Source: Corythucha ciliata (taxonomy: Eukaryota; Arthropoda; Insecta; Hemiptera; Tingidae). From it: a stretch of DNA of 64,000 bases. The translations under genes and the position numbers were made by a program. Each line of letters opens with the position of its first letter. Within the stretch, counting starts at the first letter, position 1. Positions 21,567-31,535 of this stretch are shown here, in pieces. Location: contig CM075941.1 of the NCBI GenBank assembly GCA_038030265.1, positions 2,170,001 to 2,234,000 on the forward strand, read 5' to 3'. The notes below the pieces were generated by a model. It saw nothing but the letters and a program-made list of their open reading frames with translations, was not told the origin of the DNA and searched no databases.

Positions 21567-24500
21567 CAGGGGTGGGCAAGATACTTGAGTATTTAAAATA
21601 CTTTGTATTTTAAATACAAAATACGTATTTTGTAATTATATTTAAATACTTTTGGAAAAGTATTTGTATTTCTGTATTTAAAATACATTTTTAAAAGCAT
21701 TTTGGGTTTTGTATTTGAAATACATTTTCAAAAGTATTTTGCATTTCACATTCAACGAAAATACAAATACAAATACTTTTAATTTCAACGTTCTTTAGTT
21801 TCCAATTCTTCGCCACCATTCACCAGTATAACCTAACTTAGTGACACCATATTTGGCATAAAACCCCGGTTATATAACAGCCTTCGATTGACGTTTTCAT
21901 TTTTCGAAAAAGTGGAGAGGGAAGGTTAGTCATGGTGGGAGGTAGAAGTTCCGAAGTCCTTGTTAGCACAACTGCCGCAAAAATGATGCTAGCGGATGGA
22001 AACTTTGCACAAAAATGGATCATACAGAGCCCTAGCCTACAAGTACACAAAGCTGCACAAGTAAACAAAACTAGTGGCAATTATTGCGAAAAACAACACT
22101 AATTCGAGTTTAAACTGGACCAAAATGGCAAATTCACAACTCAAATGGCGAAAAATCGCCTATTAATAATAAAAAAAAAGAATAGATAATGTGCTAATTC
22201 GCTGCACAATTATCAGAAAACGCTATTTCACAGCTGAAATGAAGAAAAATCAATAATGCGCGGCTGAAATTGAGAAAACGATAATCTGTATAGCTTCTGA
22301 AAGAATCGAGGCTCAAACTGAGAAACAGCGCTAATCCGTAGAAAAAAATTTCTCACGCGGGCTAAAACCTAAAAAAAACTACGCGGCTAGAATTGACAAA
22401 AATATTAATTAGTGGGGCCAACTTTAAGAAAAACACTAATTTTCGACTCAAACTGAGAAAAAAGTGCTAATTGGCTGCTAAAAAATGGCTAAAATGCAGC
22501 TGAAAATGAGGAAAACGCCAAATCGTGGCTAAAATGGAGGAAAATCGCCAAACAAACGAAAGAATCCCTACTGCACTGCTAAAATTGATTAAAAGCGCTA
22601 ACCCTTGGCCAAAATTGGTTAAAGTTGTAGCGTGCCAACAGCTAACAAACCTCAATTTTTATTCTTAAAAATAACAAATATTATGTTAAAAAAACAACAT
22701 CAGTCAGTTTGATCGCGAGTTCGTATTTTCCCAATTTTTCATTGTCGTTATAAAAAAGATCTCTAAATTTTTCGTTGGACGTTATTTTGTATACCGAAGA
22801 GAGCGCGACCCACAAAGTCACTAGACCTTGAAAAAATGACAAAACACAAATGCGTAGCTTATGTTCGAGGCTTAAACTAAACAATAAACGCTAATCCATA
22901 GCAAACATTGAAGGAAAAATGCCAACGTGGGACTGAAGTGTAAAAAAAAACCAGCTAATATTGAAAAACTCACTATAATTAGCCTGTCATAAATAAATAA
23001 AAACTCTCGTTTTCAGCTCAAATTGGGAAAAAGTGTTATTCCCGGCTAAAATTTGAGGAAATCACAAATTCGTGGCTAAAAAACTAAGGTAATTCGCGAA
23101 TTCCCAGATTAGAAACGCTTCAAAGCAGCTAAAGTTGAAAAAAACGCGAATTTACGGCTAAAATTGAGGAAAACAATCGCGGATAAAGTGTGTTGGAATT
23201 TCTAATTCCGCCTTCTGACGACAACTTTGTGGCTAAAATTGAGGTAAACGGCAAATTCATGGTAATAAGTAAAAGAAAAACACTGATTCACGGCTAGAAC
23301 AGAGATGAAGCCCTATTCTACATATAATTAAAATTGGAAAAAATTACTAGTGCGGTGCCAATTTGCGGCTAATATAGAGAAAATCAGTAATTATTCTGGC
23401 TAGAATAAAGAGAAAAGTTAATTTTCAACCTAAATTGAAACAAAAAGTGCTAATTCACTGTCAAAAATGGAAGAATTGCCGATTTGCAGTAAAAATATCG
23501 GAAAACGCCAATTCGTGGCTAAAATGAACAAAATTCGCTAACACACGGGCTAGAAATAGCTACTGCACTGCTAAAATTACGAAAAAGCGCTAATTTACGG
23601 CTCAAATTGAGACAAATTTAAATTTGCGTCAAAAATTGGAAATACGTTAATTCGCGGCTTCCTCGGGAGACTTTGAGGCTAAAATTGAGAAAAAGCGCTA
23701 ATTTATGGCTATGAGTGAAAAACTCGCAAATTCGCGGTTAAAACTGAGACGAAATCGCTATTCCACAGTGTATGGTTACGGTGAACAAAAAATGCTAATT
23801 TGTGGTAAACATTCTGAGAATTTTACGGCTAATATTGAGTAATTTTCAGCTCATAGTGAGTAAACCGCTAGAAATAATCGCTAATTTGCAGCTAAAATTG
23901 TGGAAAACGCCAACTCGAGGAAAGTTAAAAAAACATCGCTGATTCACAGGATACCAAATCTACTTTGCTGCTAAAGTTGGGGAAAAGCGCATATTTATGT
24001 CTTTATGATGGAGGGGGATTACCTTGCTAATCAGTTGCTAATTTGCGGCGAAAAGCGCTAATTTGCTGTTAAAGTTGACAAAAAGCACTCATTCGCGGCT
24101 AAAATGGAGAAATTGGCAGTTTAAACTTGGCATAAGCGCTGTTTAGCGGATAGACTGTGGAAATAGCGGTTTAATTACCTACAATATATGGAAAAGGCCA
24201 TGGCTAAAATTAGGAAAAGGCCTTAGAGGTTACCAATAGAGGTTTTATGTATAGTTAGAGACTTTTAGGGGCCTCTTGAAGATTTCCGCACCGGGCCCCG
24301 ATAATAGGTCCACCAGTGACCTCACCTCCTTTTCAGCTCACGATCCACCAGTGCTCGCCGGTTCGGTACAAAATACTACTTGGTGACAACTTGCCTACTT
24401 TTTTTTGCGCATCGCGGGGCAGCGCCATTTCGCGCTGCTACATTTTGTCAACTTGTCTATTGAAGACCTGATATTTTTGAATTATTTATTTTTCGTGTTT

Positions 24501-24643
24501 TTCGCACTATCTGCCGTCGAAATCGAATTTTTGAAAAGTATTTTTTCAAAAAGTATTTTTATTTCAGTATTTAAAATACATTTTTGAAAGTATTTTGGGC
24601 TTTGTATTTAAAATACATTTTCCATGTATTTCGCCCACCACTG
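21567..24643 (+). mobile_element. hAT-like non-autonomous element (3,077 bp) inserted in Harbinger
   Basis: The left end is CAGGGGTGGGCAAGATAC and the right end, reverse complemented, is CAGTGGTGGGCGAAATAC, matching at all but three or four bases. An 8-bp duplication (ATCCTCAT) flanks it, as expected for the hAT superfamily. The first 210 bp and last 125 bp are full of TATTTAAAATAC-type subterminal repeats. There is no transposase. The interior, about 22,081-24,318, is a minus-oriented type A array with the conserved head sequence, so the element either captured or was hit by an array element. Confidence 0.85.
22081..24318 (-). repeat. Type A minisatellite element (minus orientation) within the hAT-like element
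   Basis: Read on the minus strand it starts at 24,318 with CACTGGTGG, then GGGGCCCGGTGCGGAAATC, AAGAGGCCCCTAAAAGT and the phrases ACCTCTATTGGTAACC and AAGGCCTTTTCC. Over 400 bp it then follows the unit order of the copy at 42,235. The rest is degenerate type A units down to about 22,081, with no GC-rich tail, so the copy is probably 3'-truncated or worn. No coding content is seen. Confidence 0.8.
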
Positions 24644-24651
24644 ATCCTCAT
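24644..24651 (+). repeat. Target site duplication, right copy
   Basis: ATCCTCAT, identical to 21,559-21,566, lies immediately outside the right inverted repeat. Confidence 0.9.
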
Positions 24652-24830
24652 GTAGTTGTGCCAGTCTTGAGGAGCAACATCTCAGCTCTTCCAAGAGATT
24701 TGCGTGGCCATAAGTTCCTCTTTTCAAGAGCCATTGTTTGGTCCACATAGACCTTTTCTTCTTCCTGTGGACTTTTTTTTTGCGTCTTCGGCTCTAATAA
24801 GGCGGTAGATTTAATAACTTAAATGTTTAA
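24652..24830 (-). pseudogene. Harbinger transposase exon 1, 5' part
   Basis: On the minus strand it reads a basic stretch and MWTKQWLLKRGTYGHANLL, the conserved start of HARBI1-type transposases (usually W-x-R-P-W-L), and in another frame the DWHNYM segment that continues across the insertion site. At least one frameshift lies between these two, and another may lie in the A-run near 24,780. The start codon was not fixed. Confidence 0.75.
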
Positions 24831-25016
24831 TATCCATACTTAAACATATGAACGCAAAATGAACACTGAACACTGCTGAAGCTTGGGCGCACATTTGAAG
24901 TTGAAGCTTGACGACAAAGTTTGACCGTGTGGGTGCGGCATCAAACGTCAAACATGCTTGACAAGTGAAACTAAAAAAACCATGCTTGTCAAGCATGTTT
25001 GACCGTGTGTGGGCCC
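24831..25016 (-). other. Harbinger 5' end region
   Basis: It holds an inverted pair (AAACATGCTTGACAAG near 24,950 and its complement CTTGTCAAGCATGTTT near 24,983) and repeated TTTGACCGTGTG. Such subterminal palindromes are usual near Harbinger ends. No coding frame. Confidence 0.4.
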
Positions 25017-25533
25017 CTTTAGGTCGGTGAAAAACACCTAATTTTCAGTTTTTTTTTTTTTCTCAGTACCACCGCTTTGGTCGTATTTAGGTAGCGGCGA
25101 AGTCGACGTGATGTCGCCTGATGACGTCGCGTCATGTTTTCCGACGTCGAGACGGCTAAATTGTGCTAGTTGGGAAAGACAAAGACAATTTCAATTTCGA
25201 GTAACAAAATTTACAATAATTTCAGCCAGAAAACTTCCAATTTAGGGGATAACTATTGTGGGGAGGGGGCTCCCAAACATTGCAATTTCGCTGCTATAAC
25301 GTCAGCCGTCAACCTCCCCCCCCCCCCCGACATCAATCGCGTTCATCACTATAAAAGTCAAAATCCATCTTTCTGGGGTTCCCGTCATCTTAAGGGTTTT
25401 CCGCCACGTTGAAGAAACGTCTATAGTTCCTTCTAATACTTGTAGAGTCCATTCTCTTGTTATACTTGGCTTGGCACCACAAGTATTGGAGGAAACGGCA
25501 GGGGAGGGGCACCTCTGCTAGATACTTTTCAAG
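25017..25533 (+). other. 5' region of the CR1/L2-like element and flanking debris
   Basis: 25,017-25,330 is mixed, with some degenerate array units (AATTTCAGCCAGAAAACTTCC). From about 25,340 sequence leads without stops of note into the ORF1 start at 25,534 and is probably the 5' UTR. The 5' border could not be placed. Confidence 0.4.
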
Positions 25534-26602
25534 ATGGCGTCGGGTAAAGACCGTTCGTTATGTGCTCTCTGTAAAAGTCAGTTCTTTTGTATGGATAGAG
25601 TCATTTGTTGTACCGGCTATTGTGAGGCGAAGTTTCACGCGGATTGTGCGAGAGTGTCAAGTGAAGATTTGGACGCAATCGAACGCTTGAAAGGCAAAAT
25701 TCATTGGTTTTGTCGTCAGTGTGATAACCGTCTGAAAAATGATCGTAACATCACTGAAGAAGGCGAGAAAGACGTGTCAGACTCGATTCTCAGCGTGGTA
25801 GCGACGGAGCTTCAGTTGGTAAGCAAGAACTGTATGCATCTGCTGGAAAAAGTTGGACGGGTCTATCTCATAACTTTATATCGAACTCGGGTCGAAGATC
25901 AGTCTCTCATGCAACGTTGACAAAACAAGACGAGGCAACCGAAAACAATAGTATGCCCTCTAACGAGGAAAAATATTCGTCGGTCCTCAAAATATTAATA
26001 ACGACTCACAAGAAATGATTCTTCGCCAAAGAAAGAGACGACATGCCTGGGTGGGCGTGAATGACGGTGCGTTGAACGACGTGAATCCAATTGTTCGAGA
26101 GGAAGAGGTTCGAGATAAATCTGAACCAAAAGATGAACTCGAAGGGAAGTATATGCTTGGGAGGCCTAGAAGGCACGGGAGGCAGCGCCGTGGTGAAAAT
26201 TTATTGCCGGCTCTTCTAACAGACAAGCATCAGCGAATGAGTGGGGGAATAGACGTTCGTGCTACCAAAAATGACCATCGACCGGTTAGAAAGGTTTGTC
26301 TGGGAAGGGGCAATAACAATTTGGAAATCAGAGCTGTTCCGCGTAAAAAAGGACTTTTCATCAGCCGCCTTCATCCCGAAACATCCGTCGAATCTGTACT
26401 AAAACTCCTAGATAGCCTTGACTTCGAAAACCCACCTGAATGTCAGAAGCTACTAACTCGGCACAACTCCTACTCATCGTTTCGGATAGTAGTTGATGAA
26501 AATTGCTTTCAGGACATTGCAAACCCTGATCTGTGGCCGAGGGGTTGCCTTCTTGCCCCATCTAGATTTCTGGGGCCACCCAAGGGGTCTCCTGTAGCAT
26601 GA
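25534..26602 (+). pseudogene. CR1/L2-like element ORF1 with PHD finger
   Basis: The start MASGKDRSLCALC leads into a C4HC3 PHD-like zinc finger (CALCKSQFF, CCTGYC, FHADC, WFCRQC), a known N-terminal domain in ORF1 of some CR1/Rex/Daphne-type elements. Frameshifts near 25,860 and 26,000 move the reading to a second frame, where a basic linker and a C-terminal domain follow (GLFISRLHPETSVESVL and SYSSFRIVV, typical of the ORF1 nucleic-acid-binding tail). The protein binds the element RNA in its family. The ATG at 25,534 is chosen because it directly precedes the finger. Not functional as read. Confidence 0.75.
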
Positions 26603-27337
26603 CTTGAGACTATAAAAGTTCAACATCTGAATATACGTGGTTTAAAAAGCAAGTACCTGGCTCTGGACGATGTTCTGCTCCCCCATCGCCCTGATGTCAT
26701 GTGCCTCACAGAACATTGGCTTAAAGAGGAAGAGATCCCTCTTTATACGTTGGAGGAATACAATACCGTGGCCTACTGTAGAAATGATTCTGCGTGTGGT
26801 GGTTGTTCCATATTTCTTAAAAACCATTTGATTCATGAGAGGGTATGTGCTCTAAACAAACTATCATAAGAAAAAGACTGCGAAATAACTGCGGTGAAAG
26901 TAAAAGTCGGCGATAAAGAAAAACAATATTTATTCATCGTGTGTATCTACCGGTCACCAAACGGATGCAAAGACTCTTTCCTTCGGACAATGAACTCGGT
27001 GTTTTTGTTTTTGTGTAAAAATAAAAACAAAGCAGTCGTCCTCGGAGACTTCAATCTTAATTTTTGCGACAAAAATGACAGTCTTGCGACGAAGTTTACC
27101 AGCACACTGCGTTCGTATGGGTTTTTCCACACGATTGATGTTCCCACTCGCAATAACAATTGCATCGACAACATAATTACTAATCTGGACAAACAGGAGT
27201 ACCTCTCCTCTACGTATGACCCGGCTTTATCGGACCATGAAGCTCAGCAAATTATTATAAATATTAACGCAGCGAAAGCGAAAGAAAAACAACATACGTA
27301 CGCCAGACCCTTCTCACGCAAGGGGAAAGACGGTTAA
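26603..27337 (+). pseudogene. CR1/L2-like element ORF2, endonuclease domain
   Basis: An AP-type endonuclease reads in the same frame as the RT below: HLNIRGLKSK, the catalytic glutamate in VMCLTEHWLK, IYRSPNG, the VVLGDFNLN box and LSDHEA near the end. It is broken by an in-frame TAA at about 26,866 and stops at 27,335. In the family this enzyme nicks the target DNA for reverse transcription. Confidence 0.8.
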
Positions 27338-28617
27338 GGCTAAGCTTAAGCTTAAGGTCTAAGGCTCTAAGAGGTTAAGAAAAGCTACTTCAATAAGCTG
27401 GCATATGCAAAGAAGGCCTACAATTCCGCTAAAATCTCCAACTCGGGGAATAAGTGTCAAGCCGCCTGGGACATTGTAAAACAAGACATAGGAGCGGCAC
27501 GGCGGGTTGACTCGTCTTGGGAGTTCTCAGCTGAGCAGTTTAGTGAGCAATTTTCGGTTCCAGTCGCAAATAATTCATCAGCTGCTAAATCATCGGCTAT
27601 GGAGGGGACGAGCGACGATCTCCGTGGAATTTCTGAATTTCGGCACGTTTCACGAGAAGAGATACTGACCTTCGTTAGGGGTTTGAAGTCCTCAAATGCT
27701 CGGGATTATTATGGGATGTCCTCGAATCTTTTCAAGGAAATTATTCCGTTCATACTGGAGCCACTTTATGTTCTGTTGAATGCGAGTTTGGCATCTGACT
27801 ACTTTCCTAACTCTCTCAAAATAGCCAAGGTTGTGCCAGTCCACAAGAAGGGAAAGAAGGATGATTTGGGCAACTACAGGCCTGTTTCGGTCCTTCCGGT
27901 GATATCCAAGGTTGTTGAACATTTTGCTAACAAGTAGCTCACCGAATATTTTGAAAGTTTCGATCTATTCTCACCAAATCAGTTCGGATATCGCTCAGGA
28001 AAATCGACGCTAAATGCTATTTAAGCACTGACGTCTAAAATTGTGCAAACATTTGAGGCAAAAGGGATTGCTGTTGGTGACTTTCTGGACCTCAGTAAGG
28101 CTTTTGATAGAGCGGATCATCGGTTAGTCCTCAGAAAACTGGCGGGATGTGGCATTGGGGGGAGGGTTCATGACTTAATGAAGTCCTTCCTCAGCAGCAG
28201 ACTTCAGTACGTCTCTTTGGATTTACACCAGAATTCGACCTTGAAGCCAGTGAAGACGAGCGTGCCCCAGGGCTCTATTCTTGGTCCCACTCTCTTTATA
28301 ATACTGACTAATGATTTTGAATCTTGCTGTTCCGACTGTGTACCTCTCAGATATGCCGACGACACGACCCTTCTCACTTGCTCGCGGGATTATGATACCG
28401 CCATTTCGTCGTCGACTGCCTCAGTTGCGAAAGCCAAGGACTGGTTTGACGCAAATAATTTAGAAATGAACGACGAAAAGACTTCCCGGATCGTGTTCTG
28501 CCTACGTAATTTCCCAGAATTTGAGAACAATGCTGTGAAATTTCTGGGAATTCATCTGGATTCCAAACTCACGTTTAAAAAGCACTTTGAGGAAATCGCT
28601 TCCGCTTGTTTTCTGGA
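27338..28617 (+). pseudogene. CR1/L2-like element ORF2, reverse transcriptase
   Basis: The reverse transcriptase follows in the same frame as the endonuclease. Visible motifs are NYRPVSVLPVISKV, FLDLSKAFDRADH, SVPQGSILGPTLF and the YADDTTLL active site, then FLGIHLDSKLTFKKHF. In-frame nonsense codons lie at 27,335, 27,935 and about 28,022, and the 27,340-27,380 stretch is a scrambled GCTTAAGC-rich insert. The thumb and 3' UTR are gone because the sequence switches at about 28,600-28,617 to a piggyBac fragment in the opposite orientation. Inactive. Confidence 0.85.
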
Positions 28618-30165
28618 GTCCTTGTTGTAAAATGGCCGAAGCCGTCGTAGCGCGAGCCAAGACTGACGCGTGATGTCAATGGTGCCGTTGGTCCAGGTCG
28701 GATTCGAGATGTGGCATACGATGAAAGATACGTGACTGCGATCTCACGGCGAAAATTTAATTGACTAATAGGATGAGTTTTACGGTGTATAATCCATGCA
28801 TTTTGAATTGCCGCATCAACAATCCATGTGAAAATCGACCAGTAGAACTTTTTCCCTCTCATCGCGATTCGGTATGCTCCGATATTGGCGTCCATCTGGT
28901 CCGTTCCTCCCATCCCTCTGTTGTAAATTGCGATCGCGGAAGGTCTGGTGCAATTCACATTTTTTTTTGTTCTCCCTCGAATATCTTTTAACTTGAGAAA
29001 TGGGGAGCACACCAAAATCTGTCGATCCCATGGTCACCACACCATTGTCCTTCCACCGAATAAAGTTGCTGTGTACCCACGAATTTTTAAATACCTAAAC
29101 AAATTTTGTCCGGAGAACAGGTTGTCGAAAAATAAATTAAAGGGCAACGACTTAATATGAGGGGGAAGCTCGTTTAGCATTACAATGAATGGGGCTGCGC
29201 ACTTTCCAAAAAGTTGATTATACTGCTCTGGAACTTTAGGGGCCGTGCCTTGATACAAGTCAAAGTTGACCAAGTAACCTTCACTCGATTTGACACACCA
29301 CATTTTGTACCCAAACCTTATAGGTTTTCCTGGTAAAAACTGCTTCATGTTGTTTCTTCCAAAAAATTTAACCATGCTTTCATCGTAATTCAGCATCTCT
29401 GTTGGGACGAAATTCTCAAAAAAAGTCTCCTTCATCTTGTCCATAAGTGGCCGCAATTTCAGATTTTATCACTTGGGTCAATCTTTGTGTTGTCAGCGAA
29501 ATGAATATACTTCTTAATAGTATACATCCTATTCCGCCTCATTGCGTTAGATACCAAGTTATTTTGCAAATCTGGATGAGAGTCCCAATACAGGCGCATC
29601 GAAGGTAGAGGTGCATAACCAGACAAAATCATCAAGCCGAAAAAACATTTTATTTCCTCCTTGGTGATCTTTGGGTCTTCGTCATTTTTAAATAATGCGT
29701 ATTTCCTCGTTTCCGATGTGATGTACTCAAAAATATCGTCATTGAAAAATCGTTCAAAAGTTTCAGTTGGTGTGTCGCCAGGTTCATCAGGAGTCAAAAT
29801 TGGAAAAATATTATTTTTTTTCGGCTCAAAATCACCTTCTATGAATTCAGGAGGTGGTTTTCCTTTCAAAAGTATGGGGGATGTTGGTGGGAGTAACAGG
29901 AACATTGTTACCTGTGGAAGAACTCCCGGAAAAATCGTCCTCCTCTAACGAAGTGCGAACTTCGTTGTTGAAAACGACCTCGGCTCGAGCAAGTAGTTGC
30001 CTGCCAGGAAGGTGCCTAATGTCTCCATCTTCTTCTTCGTTGCCCGACTCCTCGTCTGTTAAAACTGATGGAGCAGGTGGCTCCATAAAAACCATTCCGG
30101 GTTGTTGTTCGGAAGCTTCGTTCTCCTGAAGGAGCTCAACAGCTTCCTGGACTGTGATGCCGGGT
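28598..30165 (-). pseudogene. piggyBac transposase
   Basis: Read on the minus strand: an acidic N-terminal region from a good acceptor (poly-T CAG at 30,166) with the PGITVQEAVELLQ phrase, then the DDE_Tnp_1_7 core (FFGLMILSGY, LRLYWDS-like region, NYDESMVKFFGR, FGYKMW, LFFDNLF, and GGTDQMD). The latter two carry aspartates of the catalytic triad. The first catalytic position, normally an Asp-Ser, reads Ser-Ser; an aspartate lies nearby in FDLYQG. Frameshifts occur near 29,880, 29,456 (a base lost in a tryptophan codon), 29,045 and 28,960. The C-terminal cysteine-rich finger is missing, cut at the junction with the retrotransposon. No TTAA-flanked ends were found. Confidence 0.85.
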
Positions 30166-30356
30166 CTGAAAAAAAAATCAGTGCCGCTTAGATCCCGGTG
30201 ATGCCAAACGGCACGTAGAAAAAAGTTTCTTTAAAAATGTCCGGGAGACTACCCACTGGTGCAGGCAAGTTCTAGCACGTCCTATCATGTTCACATCGTG
30301 AAAACGATGTGACGACCCTATTCATAATTATTGTATTATGCTGAAAGGGAAATAAA
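30166..30356. other. Spacer leading into a TTA microsatellite
   Basis: It includes ATGTTCACATCGTGAAAACG and ends GGGAAATAAATATTATT, which looks like the 3' tail of another retrotransposon in plus orientation (A-rich then ATT repeats). Not identified further. Confidence 0.35.
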
Positions 30357-30387
<31 letters not shown>

Positions 30388-30392
30388 TTTTT
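30357..30392. repeat. (ATT)n microsatellite with T-run
   Basis: About ten ATT units and six T. On the minus strand this is AAAAAA(TAA)n, the 3' tail of the truncated I-like copy; on the plus strand it also continues a possible tail from the left. Confidence 0.9.
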
Positions 30393-31048
30393 CGGGCATC
30401 AACTACTAGGTTATTAGCCCTGCAACTTCACTTTAATGATAAAAACTAGTATTTTATTCGTTCACTTTTAGCCACCAATTCACTAATTTTTATTTTCCTT
30501 TTTCCCAGCCGATTCGTGAAAGTATTTTTGCTACCAGTTACTTTATCTTCCTAATACTTTGGTAAGTATCTATGTCGTATAAATACATTTTACTATTTTA
30601 TTTGTCATTATTACTATTTATATCAGGTTTATCACAGTCAGGCTACATCACAGCTTCTTCATTTTTCAATTTAAAGTCGATTGTCACAGGTACAGTATTA
30701 TCACAGTTATTTATTCCTTAATTTATTTTTTTTTTTTATCCTTTTATTTCCTACTACTGTATTCGTCAAGATTTAACAATTTTCATCACCAGGTTATATT
30801 AATTCATAGACGCCTATTCTTTTTAAGAAACTGAATAATTTCTTTTGATTGTCAGTCAGGACCATCAGTTCCCTAAATTCGGGCATCGGATGTGAGAAGC
30901 GTAATCCATAATTACGTGTTTGATCGTGAGAGTGCACTGTACAGTTGCACTGTACGCACGTCGGTCTTCTTGTATTTGTGAGGTGGTATGAGTGGGTCAT
31001 TCTGCTGTGCCCTGTTTGCAGGCGTACTATTTTTACAGCTTCACCTCG

Positions 31049-31049
<1 letters not shown>
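30393..31049 (-). mobile_element. I-clade retrotransposon, 5'-truncated copy
   Basis: On the minus strand it starts abruptly after the (TAA)n tract with coding sequence for the very C-terminus of an I-type ORF2 (GHSRMTHSYHLTNTRRPTC, then a stop near 30,794), continues into a 3' UTR, and ends GATGCCCGAAAAAA plus (TAA)n. The long copy to its right has a similar but clearly different C-terminus (GHTRLTHSHHLLGTRRPLC) and the same final sequence, so the two are relatives of different subfamilies. Confidence 0.8.
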
Positions 31050-31082
<33 letters not shown>

Positions 31083-31096
31083 TTTTTTTTTTTTTT
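31050..31096. repeat. (TTA)n microsatellite with T-run
   Basis: About ten TTA units followed by 16 T. On the minus strand it is the 3' poly-A plus (TAA)n tail of the long I element and at the same time the 5' boundary of the truncated copy. Confidence 0.9.
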
Positions 31097-31535
31097 CGGG
31101 CATCGACTGCTACAGGTCATTAGCCAGTATGGTAAGTACTATTATAAATAAACCAAATTCAGCTGTAATACTATTATTTGTTTTAATCGGGATTCTTAAC
31201 ATGTTGCTTTCCTGGAATTTGGCAAATACATACGACCACCACTTTCACCGCGCTTGGGACACCACTTTAACAGATAAGTTCAATTATGTTACTTTTTGAA
31301 TGGTCTAGATTCACTTTGTGAAATTTCTTTCGTCCTAGGTTTACTTCGCGAAGTACCACTTATCACGAATTTATCACAGATTTGATGGCAACAAGGCAGG
31401 AAGGTAACTACTAATTTATACTCCTAATGAATTGTCTCATTAGACTGTAAATGGAACCTATAATTATTATATCACAGACAACTAAATATCACATTGGTTT
31501 GGGTTTTATCACAGGTATAATTATGTATATAAACA

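Larger units (their letters stand above)
20064..25016 (-). mobile_element. PIF/Harbinger transposon, interrupted
   Basis: Transposase exon 2 (20,064-20,566), a GT-AG intron with an antisense accessory exon inside it, and exon 1, which is split by a hAT-like insertion (21,567-24,643). The right edge is placed where TTTGACCGTGTGTGGGCCCC (24,999-25,018) could be a terminal inverted repeat read as GGGGCCCACACACGG. The matching left end was not found, so both borders are approximate. All coding parts carry frameshifts and the copy is inactive. Confidence 0.75.

Noticed and set aside
30794..31120. Open frame with a run of isoleucines
   Set aside because: It reads the TTA microsatellite; only the part after it (I-type ORF2 C-terminus) is real sequence.
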